From Actinoplanes palleronii (GTDB taxonomy: Bacteria > Actinomycetota > Actinomycetes > Mycobacteriales > Micromonosporaceae): a stretch of DNA of 64,000 nucleotides. Both the position numbers and the translations under genes were made by a program. The stretch lies in contig NZ_BOMS01000094.1 in assembly GCF_016862315.1 (NCBI RefSeq), positions 1 to 64,000 on the forward strand. The letters run 5' to 3'. Positions 34,047 through 42,105 of the stretch are shown here, in pieces (position 1 is the stretch's first letter; each line of letters starts with the position of its first letter). The notes under the pieces were generated by a model. The model was not told the DNA's origin and searched no databases. It saw only the letters and a program-made list of their open reading frames with translations.

Positions 34047-37000
34047 GTGAGCGACGTCTTCGCAGCGGACGCCGAGATCGGGCGTGACCTCGCCGCGGTC
34101 GACTGGGCGGCGACCCCGCTCGGCCCGCCCGGCGGATGGCCGCAGAGTCTGCGCACCGCGGTCAGCATCCTGCTGTCGTCGCGGTTCCCGATGTGGATGG
34201 GCTGGGGCCCGGAGCTCACCTTCTTCTGCAACGACGCGTACCGCCGGGACACCCTGGCCAGCAAGTACCCGTGGGCGCTGGGCCGGCCGGCCCGCGAGGT
34301 GTGGGCGGAGATCTGGGGCGACATCGGCCCGCGCATCCAGAACGTGCTGGACACCGCCGAGGCCACCTGGGACGAGGCGCTGCTGCTGTTCCTGGAGCGC
34401 TCCGGGTACCCGGAGGAGAGCTACCACACGTTCTCCTACAGCCCGCTGCGCGACGACGACGGCGCCCTGGTCGGGTTCCTCTGCGTGGTCAGCGAGGACA
34501 CCGACCGGGTGATCGCCGAGCGCCGGATGGCCACCCTGCGCGACCTCGGCTCCGACCCGAACGTGATCCGTACCGAGCAGGAGACCCTGGCCTTCGCGAA
34601 CCTGCAGCTCGAACGGAACCTGCGCGACCTGCCGTTCACCCTGACCTACCTGTACGACGACGACGGCCGGGCCCGGCTGCGCGCCACCTCCGGCATCCCG
34701 GCCGGGCACCCCGCCGCACCCGCGGTCACCGAACCGGGCCAGGCCGGGCCGGACGGGCTCACGTCGAAGCTGATCGAGCTGGACGAGCCCGGCCTGCCCA
34801 CCGGCGACTGGGCCGACCCGCCACGGCAGGCGCTGCTGGTGCCGTTGCTGCGCCAGGGCGACGCCCCGTACGGGTTCCTGGTCGCCGCCCTGAACCGGTA
34901 CCGGCCGGTGGACGAGGCGTACCGGGGTTTCGTCGAGCTGACCGCCGGTCACCTGGCCGCCGGGATCGCCGGCGCCCGCGGTTACCAGGCACAGCAGCGC
35001 CGGGCCGAGGAACTCGCCGAGCTGGACCGCGCCAAGACCACCTTCTTCTCCAACATCAGTCACGAGTTCCGCACCCCGCTCACCCTGATCATGGGACCGC
35101 TGGACGAGCTGCGCACCCACCTGGACGACGCCGGCCCGGCGGTCCGCGACGAGCTGGACGTGATCCACCGCAACGGCCTGCGGCTCGGCAAGCTGGTCAA
35201 CGCGCTGCTGGACTTCTCCCGCCTGGAAGCCGGCCGGATGCAGGCCCGGTACGAACCCGTCGACCTCGCCGCCACCACCGCCGAGCTGGCCAGCGTCTTC
35301 CGCTCGGCGGTCGAACGCGCCGGGCTGACGTTCGAGGTGGACTGCCCGCCGCTGCCCGAGCCGGTGCTCGTCGACCGCAGCATGTGGGAGAAGGTGGTGC
35401 TCAACCTGCTCAGCAACGCGCTCAAGTTCACCTTCGACGGCACCATCCGGGTCACCACCGACGCCGAGCCGGGCTTCGCGGTGATCACCGTGGCCGACTC
35501 CGGGATCGGCGTCGCGGCCGACGAGATGCCGCGGCTGTTCGAGCGCTTCCACCGGATCGACACCGCCCGGTCCCGCTCCAACGAGGGCAGCGGCATCGGC
35601 CTGGCCCTGGTCAAGGAGCTGGTCGAACTGCACCGCGGCACGGTCACCGCGGAGAGCGCCCCGGACAAGGGCACCACCTTCACCGTACGACTGCCGTTCG
35701 GCGCCGGGCACCTGCCCGCGGACGCGGTGGTCGCCCCCGGTGCGGCAGGGTCGGCCGGGCCGGCGGCCGCCGCCACCGCCGAGCCGTTCCTGCAGGAGGC
35801 GAGCCGCTGGCTGCCCGGTGACACCCCGCTGGTGGCTCCGGTCGCGGGCCCGGCCGGCCCGGACGCCGCCACCGTCGTGGTCGCCGACGACAACGCCGAC
35901 ATGCGCGACTACCTGACCCGGCTGCTGCGCGCGGCCGGGCACCGGGTCACCGCGGTCAGCGACGGCCGGTACGCGCTCGACACGATCCGCGCCGACCCGC
36001 CGGACCTGGTGGTCAGCGACGTGATGATGCCCCGGATGGACGGCCTCGAACTGCTCGCCGCGCTGCGCGGGGACGTCCGGACGGCCGGTATCCCGGTGCT
36101 GATGCTCTCCGCCCGGGCCGGCGAGGAGGCGTCCATCGAGGGCCTGGAGGCCGGCGCCGACGACTACCTGTTCAAACCGTTCTCGGCGGCCGAGCTGCTG
36201 GCCCGGGTGCGGGCCAACGTGGAGCTGGCCCGGCTGCGCAACCATCACGCCCGCTGGCGGGCCGCGCTCGTCGACTCGCTGCAGGAGGCGTTCTTCGTCT
36301 GTGACGAGAACGGTGCGGTCATCGAGATCAACGCCGCGTTCACCGAGATCATCGGGTTCGGGCCGGAGGGGCTGCCGTACGCGCCGACCCACCCGTGGTG
36401 GCCGGACCGGGTGACCGACCCGGAGGCGTACGCCGAGGTGGTCGCGGCCTTCGACATGCTGCTGCAGGACCGGCAGGGCGGGTACCGCATCCCGGTCACC
36501 CACCGCGACGGGCACCGGCTGTGGGTGGCGGCCGCGTTCAACCAGGTGCAGGACCCGGAGACCGGCCGCCGGGTGGTGGTCGGCACGTTCCGCGACGTCA
36601 CCGACGAGCACTACGCGATCCAGCGGGAGACCGCGCTCGCCTCGCTCAGCGTCCGGCTGTCCGCGGCCGACCACGTCAGCGAGGCGGTCGCCGGGACCCT
36701 CGACGAGCTGCGCGAGCTGTGGCAGGCCCGGTACGTGCTGGCGGCCGTCTTCGACGGCGACGACCCGCCCACCCTGACCGCGACCGACCCGGATCTGCGC
36801 TGGGACGACCTCCCGCAGCAGCGGCTGCTCGCACTGCGGGACCGCCCGCTGCTCACCCCGGTCACCGAGCACACCGCCGGCGCCGGGATCACCCTGGAGC
36901 ACCCGCAGGGCACCATGGTCCTCTGGGTCGACCTGGGTCACCGGCGCCCGTTCACCGAGCAGGACCAGACCCTGCTGGCGCTGCTCGCCGGGCACCTAGG

Positions 37001-38117
37001 CCAGGGGCTGCGCCGGGTCCACCAGATCGACCAGCAGCGCGAGACCGCCCTGGCCCTGCAGCGCGCCATCCTCGGCCCGGCGCAGCTGCCGGCCGGCTTC
37101 GCGGTCCGCTACGAACCGGCCACCCGCCCGCTCAAGGTCGGCGGCGACTGGTACGACACCATCCCGCTCCCGGACGGCCGGATCGGCATCGTGGTCGGCG
37201 ACTGCGTCGGCCACGGGCTGCAGGCGGCCACCGTGATGGGTCAGCTGCGCAGCGCCTGCCGGGCCCTGCTGCTGCAGGACTCCAGCCCGGCCCGGACCCT
37301 GATGGCCCTGGACCGGTTCGCCGCCCTGCTGCCCGGCGCGCACTGCGCCACGGTGTTCTGCGGGGTCCTCGACCCGGCCACCGGTCTCCTGCGCTACTCG
37401 GCCGCCGGGCACCCGCCGCCGATCGTCGCGCTCGCCGACGGCGGCACGCACCTGCTCGACCAGGGCCGGTCCCGGCCGATCGCGGTCCGCCCGGACGCCG
37501 ACCGGCACGAGGCCGAGTACGCGATGGCGCCGCGCACCACCCTGCTGCTCTACACCGACGGCCTGGTGGAACGGCGCCGGCAGCCGCTGACCACCGGGAT
37601 CGAACAGGCCACCACGGCGGTGCAACTGGGCCGGCGTACCCCGATCGACGACCTGGCCACCGAGGTGATGGAGCGCCTCGCCCCGGCCGGCGGCTACGAC
37701 GACGACGTGGCCCTGCTGCTGTACCGCCAGCCCGGCCCGCTCGAGCTGGAGTTCCCGCCGGAGTCGACCCGGCTGGCCCCGATCCGTTCCGCCCTGCGCG
37801 GCTGGCTGGAGCGCTGCGGGGTGGACCAGGGCACCGTGCAGAACGTCCTGGTCGCGGCCGGCGAGGCCTGCGCCAACGCGATCGAACACGGTCACCGGGA
37901 CGTCAAGGGCGGCCTGATCAAGCTGCGCGCGGCGGTCACCGCGGACAACGTGCGGCTGCTCGTCATCGACAACGGCACGTGGCGGGTCCCGCGGCCCGCC
38001 GAGAATCCGCACCGGGGCCGCGGCATCATGCTGATGCGGGCCTTCATGGGCGAGGTCACCATCACCACCGGCACGACCGGGACCATCATCGACATGCAGA
38101 CGAGGATCGCGTCATGA
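34047..38117 (+). CDS. Hybrid histidine kinase-receiver-PAS/GAF-SpoIIE phosphatase-RsbW kinase fusion
   Basis: 1356 residues, soluble. Domains in order: PAS-like (1-165), GAF (about 175-325), HisKA with His339 in S-H-E-F-R-T-P-L, HATPase with Asn457 (N-L-L-S-N-A) and G-S-G-I-G-L-A-L, receiver with Asp658 (V-S-D-V-M-M-P), PAS (about 740-850), GAF (about 860-1000), SpoIIE/PP2C phosphatase with Asp1034 (V-G-G-D-W-Y-D), and a C-terminal RsbW-type HATPase with Asn1277 (E-A-C-A-N-A-I-E-H-G). It therefore has both a two-component phosphorelay and the opposing kinase and phosphatase of a sigma partner switch. GTG start, GACAAT 6 nt upstream. Its stop overlaps the STAS gene. Confidence 0.92.
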   Translation: MSDVFAADAEIGRDLAAVDWAATPLGPPGGWPQSLRTAVSILLSSRFPMWMGWGPELTFFCNDAYRRDTLASKYPWALGRPAREVWAEIWGDIGPRIQNVLDTAEATWDEALLLFLERSGYPEESYHTFSYSPLRDDDGALVGFLCVVSEDTDRVIAERRMATLRDLGSDPNVIRTEQETLAFANLQLERNLRDLPFTLTYLYDDDGRARLRATSGIPAGHPAAPAVTEPGQAGPDGLTSKLIELDEPGLPTGDWADPPRQALLVPLLRQGDAPYGFLVAALNRYRPVDEAYRGFVELTAGHLAAGIAGARGYQAQQRRAEELAELDRAKTTFFSNISHEFRTPLTLIMGPLDELRTHLDDAGPAVRDELDVIHRNGLRLGKLVNALLDFSRLEAGRMQARYEPVDLAATTAELASVFRSAVERAGLTFEVDCPPLPEPVLVDRSMWEKVVLNLLSNALKFTFDGTIRVTTDAEPGFAVITVADSGIGVAADEMPRLFERFHRIDTARSRSNEGSGIGLALVKELVELHRGTVTAESAPDKGTTFTVRLPFGAGHLPADAVVAPGAAGSAGPAAAATAEPFLQEASRWLPGDTPLVAPVAGPAGPDAATVVVADDNADMRDYLTRLLRAAGHRVTAVSDGRYALDTIRADPPDLVVSDVMMPRMDGLELLAALRGDVRTAGIPVLMLSARAGEEASIEGLEAGADDYLFKPFSAAELLARVRANVELARLRNHHARWRAALVDSLQEAFFVCDENGAVIEINAAFTEIIGFGPEGLPYAPTHPWWPDRVTDPEAYAEVVAAFDMLLQDRQGGYRIPVTHRDGHRLWVAAAFNQVQDPETGRRVVVGTFRDVTDEHYAIQRETALASLSVRLSAADHVSEAVAGTLDELRELWQARYVLAAVFDGDDPPTLTATDPDLRWDDLPQQRLLALRDRPLLTPVTEHTAGAGITLEHPQGTMVLWVDLGHRRPFTEQDQTLLALLAGHLGQGLRRVHQIDQQRETALALQRAILGPAQLPAGFAVRYEPATRPLKVGGDWYDTIPLPDGRIGIVVGDCVGHGLQAATVMGQLRSACRALLLQDSSPARTLMALDRFAALLPGAHCATVFCGVLDPATGLLRYSAAGHPPPIVALADGGTHLLDQGRSRPIAVRPDADRHEAEYAMAPRTTLLLYTDGLVERRRQPLTTGIEQATTAVQLGRRTPIDDLATEVMERLAPAGGYDDDVALLLYRQPGPLELEFPPESTRLAPIRSALRGWLERCGVDQGTVQNVLVAAGEACANAIEHGHRDVKGGLIKLRAAVTADNVRLLVIDNGTWRVPRPAENPHRGRGIMLMRAFMGEVTITTGTTGTIIDMQTRIAS

Positions 38118-38413
38118 CCACCGCGCTCACGCTGACCACGGGCAACGACTCCGCGGGGGCCCCGGTGCTCACCGCGGTCGGTGAGATCGACATGAGCAAC
38201 GCGGAGACCTTCGCGGCCGCGCTGCACGGCGCGGTCACCCCGGCGGGGCGGGCGCTGCTCGTCGACCTGACCGCGGTGGAATACCTGGACAGCGCCGGCC
38301 TGGCCGCCCTGTTCCGGCACGCGGACCGGATCGAGGTGCTGACCGGTCCGCTGCTGGCCCCGCTGCTGGCCGTGTCCGGTCTGGCCGATCTGACGACCGT
38401 GCACCGCCGCTGA
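38114..38413 (+). CDS. STAS-domain anti-anti-sigma factor
   Basis: 99 residues. The STAS fold is recognisable from G-E-I-D-M-S-N-A, L-L-V-D-L-T-A-V and the phosphorylation loop Y-L-D-S-A-G-L-A-A-L, with Ser60 as the expected target. Start ATG overlaps the stop of the giant kinase-phosphatase gene by ATGA, so they are made in step. The fused SpoIIE domain should dephosphorylate it and the fused RsbW-type kinase should phosphorylate it, making a two-protein partner-switch cassette. No sigma-B-type gene is adjacent. Confidence 0.9.
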   Translation: MTTALTLTTGNDSAGAPVLTAVGEIDMSNAETFAAALHGAVTPAGRALLVDLTAVEYLDSAGLAALFRHADRIEVLTGPLLAPLLAVSGLADLTTVHRR

Positions 38414-38609
38414 CTGTTCGTTCATGTTCGGACACTGACGGTTCTGCCGCTTAACGCCCGCTCGGTAACAACTGCTGCCGTTACGTAGCCGTTAGCCGGG
38501 TAGCCCTTGACTGCCCCTCCGCATCCCGGGTTGACTCTGGCTGTTCGTGAGTGATCGCGTCGGAATTTGTGCGCTCCACACCCAGTCGACATCTGCGAGG
38601 AGGAGACGC

Positions 38610-38669
38610 ATGCACCCCTTGACCTCCCGGCGGCGCGCGGTCCGGGCCGCCGCTTCCGCGGCCGCATGA
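38610..38669 (+). CDS. 19-codon ORF with Tat-like leader, overlapping the next gene
   Basis: A strong SD (GGAGGAGA) precedes an ATG that reads M-H-P-L-T-S-R-R-R-A-V-R-A-A-A and stops at 38669, overlapping the next start as ATGA. The S-R-R-R-A-V-R-A-A-A-S-A-A-A string looks like the beginning of a twin-arginine signal peptide cut short. Either it is a leader peptide that couples translation to the next gene, or a frameshift/deletion has split a secreted protein from its signal. Two TTGACT boxes at 38507 and 38531 are possible promoter elements. Confidence 0.5.
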   Translation: MHPLTSRRRAVRAAASAAA

Positions 38670-39418
38670 GCCGGATGCGGGTGGACCTCACCGCCGACCG
38701 CTCGGTCACCGTCGCGGCCGGGGACATCACCCTTTTCCGGTACGCCTACGGAGCCCCGCACCCGCACCTCACCGGCGGCCTGCTGCCCTCGCCGGTCACC
38801 TGGTCCCCGCCGCACAAGAGCCCCGGCACCGCGCGGCACGTGACCCTGACCGAGCTGTCCGCCACCGCGACCACCGCCACCATCGCGCACCACCTGCAGT
38901 GGCCCGCCGTCGACGAGTGGCGGTCGCTCACCGCGTCCGGCGCCGGCCACGACACGTGGCTGCTGCTGCTCGAGAACACCGTCACGAACGCCACCGGCCG
39001 GCCGCTCGCCCTGGACGGCCCGGCCCTGTCGCTGCCCGCGCTCACCGCGCCGCCGGCCGGCCGGGCCGAGTGGCGGGCCGCGCACTCGGCCACCGCCACC
39101 GTGGTGGTCGTCGACGACAACGCCAACCTGCAGCACCCGCCGCGCTGGTCGGCCGGTCTCGGCCCGGCGCCGCTGGAGGGGGTCAGCCTGGGCGCCGACC
39201 GCACGGCCGCCTTCCGGTACGCCGTGCTGATCGCCCCGCCCGGCCACCACGCGCCCACCCTGGCCGGTCTCGGCCGTGACGCCCTGGCCGGCCCGCTCCC
39301 GGCCCCGCGCGGCCACCTCTGCCACGCCGACCTCACGAGTCGCCGCCCACCCCACCGGTCCCGCACCCGGGTCCTCACCCGCCGCTGCAAGGCCCGCACC
39401 ACCCCGCCCACCCCCTGA
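38666..39418 (+). CDS. Protein of unknown function, beta-rich, possibly a remnant
   Basis: 250 residues. It begins M-S-R-M-R-V-D-L-T-A-D-R-S-V and contains alternating beta strands (F-R-Y-A-Y-G-A-P-H-P-H-L, V-T-W-S-P-P-H-K-S-P). These weakly recall the DUF6807/PmoA-like beta-sandwich, but I am not confident. No signal peptide in this frame, although a Tat-like leader precedes it in another frame. The last 45 residues are basic and low complexity (S-R-R-P-P-H-R-S-R-T-R-V), suggesting 3' decay as well. The stop lies 30 nt before hairpin H4. Confidence 0.48.
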   Translation: MSRMRVDLTADRSVTVAAGDITLFRYAYGAPHPHLTGGLLPSPVTWSPPHKSPGTARHVTLTELSATATTATIAHHLQWPAVDEWRSLTASGAGHDTWLLLLENTVTNATGRPLALDGPALSLPALTAPPAGRAEWRAAHSATATVVVVDDNANLQHPPRWSAGLGPAPLEGVSLGADRTAAFRYAVLIAPPGHHAPTLAGLGRDALAGPLPAPRGHLCHADLTSRRPPHRSRTRVLTRRCKARTTPPTP

Positions 39419-39448
39419 GCCACCCCGGACCGCAGCGCGCCGCACGGT

Positions 39449-39509
39449 CCCCGGCTGGCTCTCAGGGGTGTGTCGAACGGAGTGAGACACACCTGACAAC
39501 CAGCCGGGG
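39449..39509. repeat. Hairpin-family repeat H4
   Basis: CCCCGGCTGG...CCAGCCGGGG arms with inner AGGGGTGTGTC and GAGACACACCT; the loop TCGAACGGAGTGA is identical to that of H3 copy a 8 kb away. Lies between convergent genes and is followed 39 nt later by element copy B. Confidence 0.84.
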
Positions 39510-39547
39510 CCTGGGGCCGCGGCTGGGCCGGGAGTGGCTGCGGTGTG

Positions 39548-39620
39548 GCGCGAGACCAGCACGGGACGTGGCTCGTAGCCTGCGGACTAGGAGTCATAGT
39601 TCGTACCGAACAAGGGTTAA
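39548..39620 (+). repeat. Dispersed element, copy B
   Basis: Near-identical to copy A over its first 48 nt and again at TTCGTACCGAA-aAGGGTT. Its last bases GGGTTAA contain the stop codon (TTA on this strand) of the opposing SRPBCC gene, as copy D does with the MFS stop. Confidence 0.84.
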
Positions 39621-40057
39621 CGCCGGGCTTCGATGGCCTTGACCGTGCGGTGCAACGCCTTGGCCAGCGCACCCTTGGCGATGCTGCCCAGCAGGAGCCC
39701 GGCGATCTTGCCTTTCAGGTTCTTGCCGTCGCGGATCACCACGGCGTCCAGACGGGTGGTGCCGTCCGGCTGCGGGGTGAGCGTGTAGGTGTGGCCGGAC
39801 TCGCCGCCCCACAGATTCGAGTCGGTGGTGGTCATGACGATCCGGCGCGGGTCGGACCAGTCGTAGTGCAGCCGCTCCCAGATCCCGCCGGAGCCCTCGG
39901 TGACGTCGGCCCAGCCGGGCCCGGACGCGTGCACGGTCAGCTGGTCGTCGGCGCTGGCGCTGAACAGCTCCGCGCGGCCGGGACCGAAATCGATCAGCCC
40001 GGCCAGGAACTGCTCCGGCGTGGCGGTGGTGGTCTCGGTGAAATGGATCGTGGACAT
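39617..40057 (-). CDS. SRPBCC (START-like) family protein
   Basis: 146 residues. A small helix-grip protein: I-H-F-T-E-T-T-T-A-T-P-E-Q-F at the first strand, W-A-D-V-T-E-G-S-G-G-I-W-E-R-L-H-Y-D-W and T-R-L-D-A-V-V-I-R-D-G-K-N-L-K-G. Binds a hydrophobic ligand or acts as a polyketide-cyclase-like protein; ligand unknown. ATG start after GGGAG. Its TAA stop is supplied by dispersed element copy B. Confidence 0.8.
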   Translation of the reverse strand: MSTIHFTETTTATPEQFLAGLIDFGPGRAELFSASADDQLTVHASGPGWADVTEGSGGIWERLHYDWSDPRRIVMTTTDSNLWGGESGHTYTLTPQPDGTTRLDAVVIRDGKNLKGKIAGLLLGSIAKGALAKALHRTVKAIEARR

Positions 40058-40196
40058 GACCGGCTCCCGGGCGTTAATGCTTTCGGCTGACAGTGATCAG
40101 CCTCCCGGGGAGTGACACCCGATCGAGCCCGTGCGACACCCTGGTCATGTCCCGGGCTCTCCCCGGCAACGACCCGGGGAGAGCCTCGGACGACGA

Positions 40197-40376
40197 CTAC
40201 GGCTGGGTGTCGCCGGCGCCGGTGCGGCGCTGCGCCTCGTCCACACCCTTGTCGATGTGCGCGGTGTACTTGCCGTCCGTGCGCTTGTCGACCTGCTCAC
40301 CGACCTTGTCCAGTGCCTTGTCGACGTGCTCGTCGTGCTTGTCGATGAAGTCCTTCGCCTTGTCCAGGAAACTCAT
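40197..40376 (-). CDS. Antitoxin Rv0909/MT0933-like small protein
   Basis: 59 residues, highly charged: M-S-F-L-D-K-A-K-D-F-I-D-K-H-D-E-H-V-D-K-A-L-D-K-V-G-E-Q-V-D-K-R-T. This is the MT0933-like family, called an antitoxin from mycobacterial Rv0909 but usually found alone in actinobacteria. No toxin (RHH or StbE partner) is next to it: the neighbours are an SRPBCC gene and an unknown gene. SD AAGGGGG lies upstream. An unlinked DNA- or stress-related role is possible. Confidence 0.82.
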   Translation of the reverse strand: MSFLDKAKDFIDKHDEHVDKALDKVGEQVDKRTDGKYTAHIDKGVDEAQRRTGAGDTQP

Positions 40377-40563
40377 CTTGGCAACCCCCTTGACGCTGTG
40401 GCCGGCAGAAGTGCCCCGGTCAGGCACCGCCAAAACCCTACGCCGCGTGGCGGCTACAAGACGGTGGGCACATGCCGTACGTAATAAGAAGGGTGACAGA
40501 GACGCCTGCCTCGCCGCCCTCTAGCATTTGCGGCGGTTCGGCACGCGGTGGAAGCGAGGCGAC

Positions 40564-41256
40564 ATGCGGTGGCTCCGAGGGATCGGTAAACGGCGGGATC
40601 CGCAGGATCCTGCCCGGCAACAGGAGATCCTGCGCGAGCTGCAGCATCGATTCGGGCCGCACGCGCCGGGCAAGTTCGCCGCCCAGGTCGCGCAGGCGAC
40701 CGCGCTGCTGGAGGGGATCGACGGGGTGGTCGTGGCGGCTGCCGTGCTGCGTGAGTTCGCCGACGGCGCGGCCACGAACATCGCCGCGCAGTGCCGGGCG
40801 CTCGGCCTGACCCCGGACCGGCGCAACTACCGGGCGTTGTGGGAGACCGCCGGGAAGCGGATGAATTCGCCGCTGTTCGCGTCGCCGTCCGGCATGCATC
40901 CGTACGTCCACGTCGCCGCGGCGGTCACGGTCGTGGGTGGACAGGCCGCCCAGACGGTACGCGCGGTCGACCCCCTGCCGGTGCTCACCCACCTGTTCGA
41001 GGTGCTCGACCTGACCATCGCCGGCTGGGAGTTCGGCCGGGTGCTCGTCGACGTGAACGGCGCGACCCTGGCGGTCAACCTGATCACCGCGGCCACCGCG
41101 ATCCGGGGCGAGATGTCCGACCCGCCGCCGCTGCCGGCCGCCACCCGCGCGCAGATGCGCCGCAACAACAGTGTGAACGTGCTCGACCCCGCGGTCAGCC
41201 GGATCGTCGGCCAGTGGAACCCGGGCAAGCAGATGCGCGAGTGCCTGCTGGCCTGA
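40564..41256 (+). CDS. Protein of unknown function (230 aa)
   Basis: Not recognised. 230 residues, alanine-rich, no signal peptide. Basic N-terminus (R-W-L-R-G-I-G-K-R-R), a central A-A-A-V-L-R-E-F-A-D-G-A-A-T-N-I-A-A-Q-C region and a weakly hydrophobic V-H-V-A-A-A-V-T-V-V-G-G-Q stretch. ATG start chosen for the SD-like GCGAGG; TAGCAT at 40522 is a good -10 box that would give a 30-nt leader. It precedes another unknown gene by 123 nt; the two may be co-transcribed. Confidence 0.62.
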   Translation: MRWLRGIGKRRDPQDPARQQEILRELQHRFGPHAPGKFAAQVAQATALLEGIDGVVVAAAVLREFADGAATNIAAQCRALGLTPDRRNYRALWETAGKRMNSPLFASPSGMHPYVHVAAAVTVVGGQAAQTVRAVDPLPVLTHLFEVLDLTIAGWEFGRVLVDVNGATLAVNLITAATAIRGEMSDPPPLPAATRAQMRRNNSVNVLDPAVSRIVGQWNPGKQMRECLLA

Positions 41257-41379
41257 TCCGGGCCCTTCGGTGAGCCGCAGCGCTACCGCGAGCCGCGCCG
41301 CTTTCCGCAAGCCGCGCCGCATTCCTCAACCCGGCCCGCCGGGCGCCGATCTTCGCGGCGTCCGAGGGAGGGAAGAGAC

Positions 41380-41985
41380 ATGCCGCAGAGCTCAGCACGT
41401 GACGTTCCGGCGCGCGCCGACGGCTGGCGACCGCAGGATCCGGTGCTCAACAACCTGATCCACAAGTGCATCGAGGACGCGCAGCGCCGCAACTCGGAAA
41501 CCGGCAGCATGACCGCGTTCTTCGGCGGCGGCATCGTTCTGATGATCCTCGGCGTGATCCTGGCGGTCGGCACCGGCAGTCCGCTGCTGGCGATGATCGT
41601 GGTGGTGGTGCTGGCCGGTGGCGGCCTGTTCTACGCCGGGGTCAGCACGCCGTCGCCCCCGGCCGACCCGATGCGCGTCCTCGACGTGCTGGGCGGCCCG
41701 GGCAACCTGCCGGCCGGCTACCTGGTCTACGCCCCGGCGTGGAAGGCCGGTCTGACCGAGCTCCTGGCCCGGGTCACCGACCGGGAGTTGTCGGTCGCGG
41801 TCCGGTTGTGCCGCGAGCACCCGGGTTCGATCGCCGACCTGATCCGCCTGGTCCTGGCCGCCGAGCAGCACGCACACGAGCACGCGTTCGGCCACACGGT
41901 CACCGAGACCGACGTCTTCCGGGTCGCGCAGCGGGCCACCACCGAGTGGGCCCGGGTCTCCCCGACCACCATGCTCTCCGCCTGA
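41380..41985 (+). CDS. Two-helix membrane protein of unknown function
   Basis: 201 residues. A hydrophilic N-terminus (D-P-V-L-N-N-L-I-H-K-C-I-E-D-A-Q-R-R-N-S-E-T), two transmembrane helices at about 44-63 and 67-86, and a cytosolic helical domain (L-T-E-L-L-A-R-V-T-D-R-E-L-S-V-A-V-R-L). No enzymatic motif. SD GAGGGAAGAG precedes the ATG. Followed by a strong hairpin terminator at 42001. Confidence 0.65.
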   Translation: MPQSSARDVPARADGWRPQDPVLNNLIHKCIEDAQRRNSETGSMTAFFGGGIVLMILGVILAVGTGSPLLAMIVVVVLAGGGLFYAGVSTPSPPADPMRVLDVLGGPGNLPAGYLVYAPAWKAGLTELLARVTDRELSVAVRLCREHPGSIADLIRLVLAAEQHAHEHAFGHTVTETDVFRVAQRATTEWARVSPTTMLSA

Positions 41986-42000
41986 CTCTCCGCGTTCCGC

Positions 42001-42028
42001 ACGGCCGCCGGCTCACGCCGGCGGCCGT
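42001..42028. terminator. Hairpin terminator
   Basis: ACGGCCGCCGGC (42001-42012) pairs exactly with GCCGGCGGCCGT (42017-42028) across a 4-nt loop. Only a short TT follows. Ends the transcript of the membrane protein gene. Confidence 0.75.
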
Positions 42029-42064
42029 TTCGCGTTGCCCGGAACTATGCCAGGATGTCGATGC

Positions 42065-42072
42065 AAACGTTT
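42065..42072. promoter_or_regulatory. LacI-type operator at the altronate-dehydratase-like promoter
   Basis: AAACGTTT is a perfect palindrome inside GCAAACGTTTCC, the same core as the glycosidase operators. With CAGGAT at 42051-42056 as -10 box, the site covers the predicted start of transcription, so binding would block initiation. A LacI gene with unknown target lies at 46.7-47.7 kb. Confidence 0.6.
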
Positions 42073-42105
42073 CCACAAACCTTCAACGGAACGTGGGAGG
42101 GCACC

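Noticed and set aside
32952..36995. 1347-codon open frame on the minus strand
   Set aside because: Shadow of the LacI and hybrid kinase genes. GC-rich codon bias opens antisense frames; its composition (Gly, Val, Arg, His) is not protein-like.
40197..40376. Toxin-antitoxin module around the Rv0909-like protein
   Set aside because: Neither neighbour resembles a toxin; the family is often solitary.
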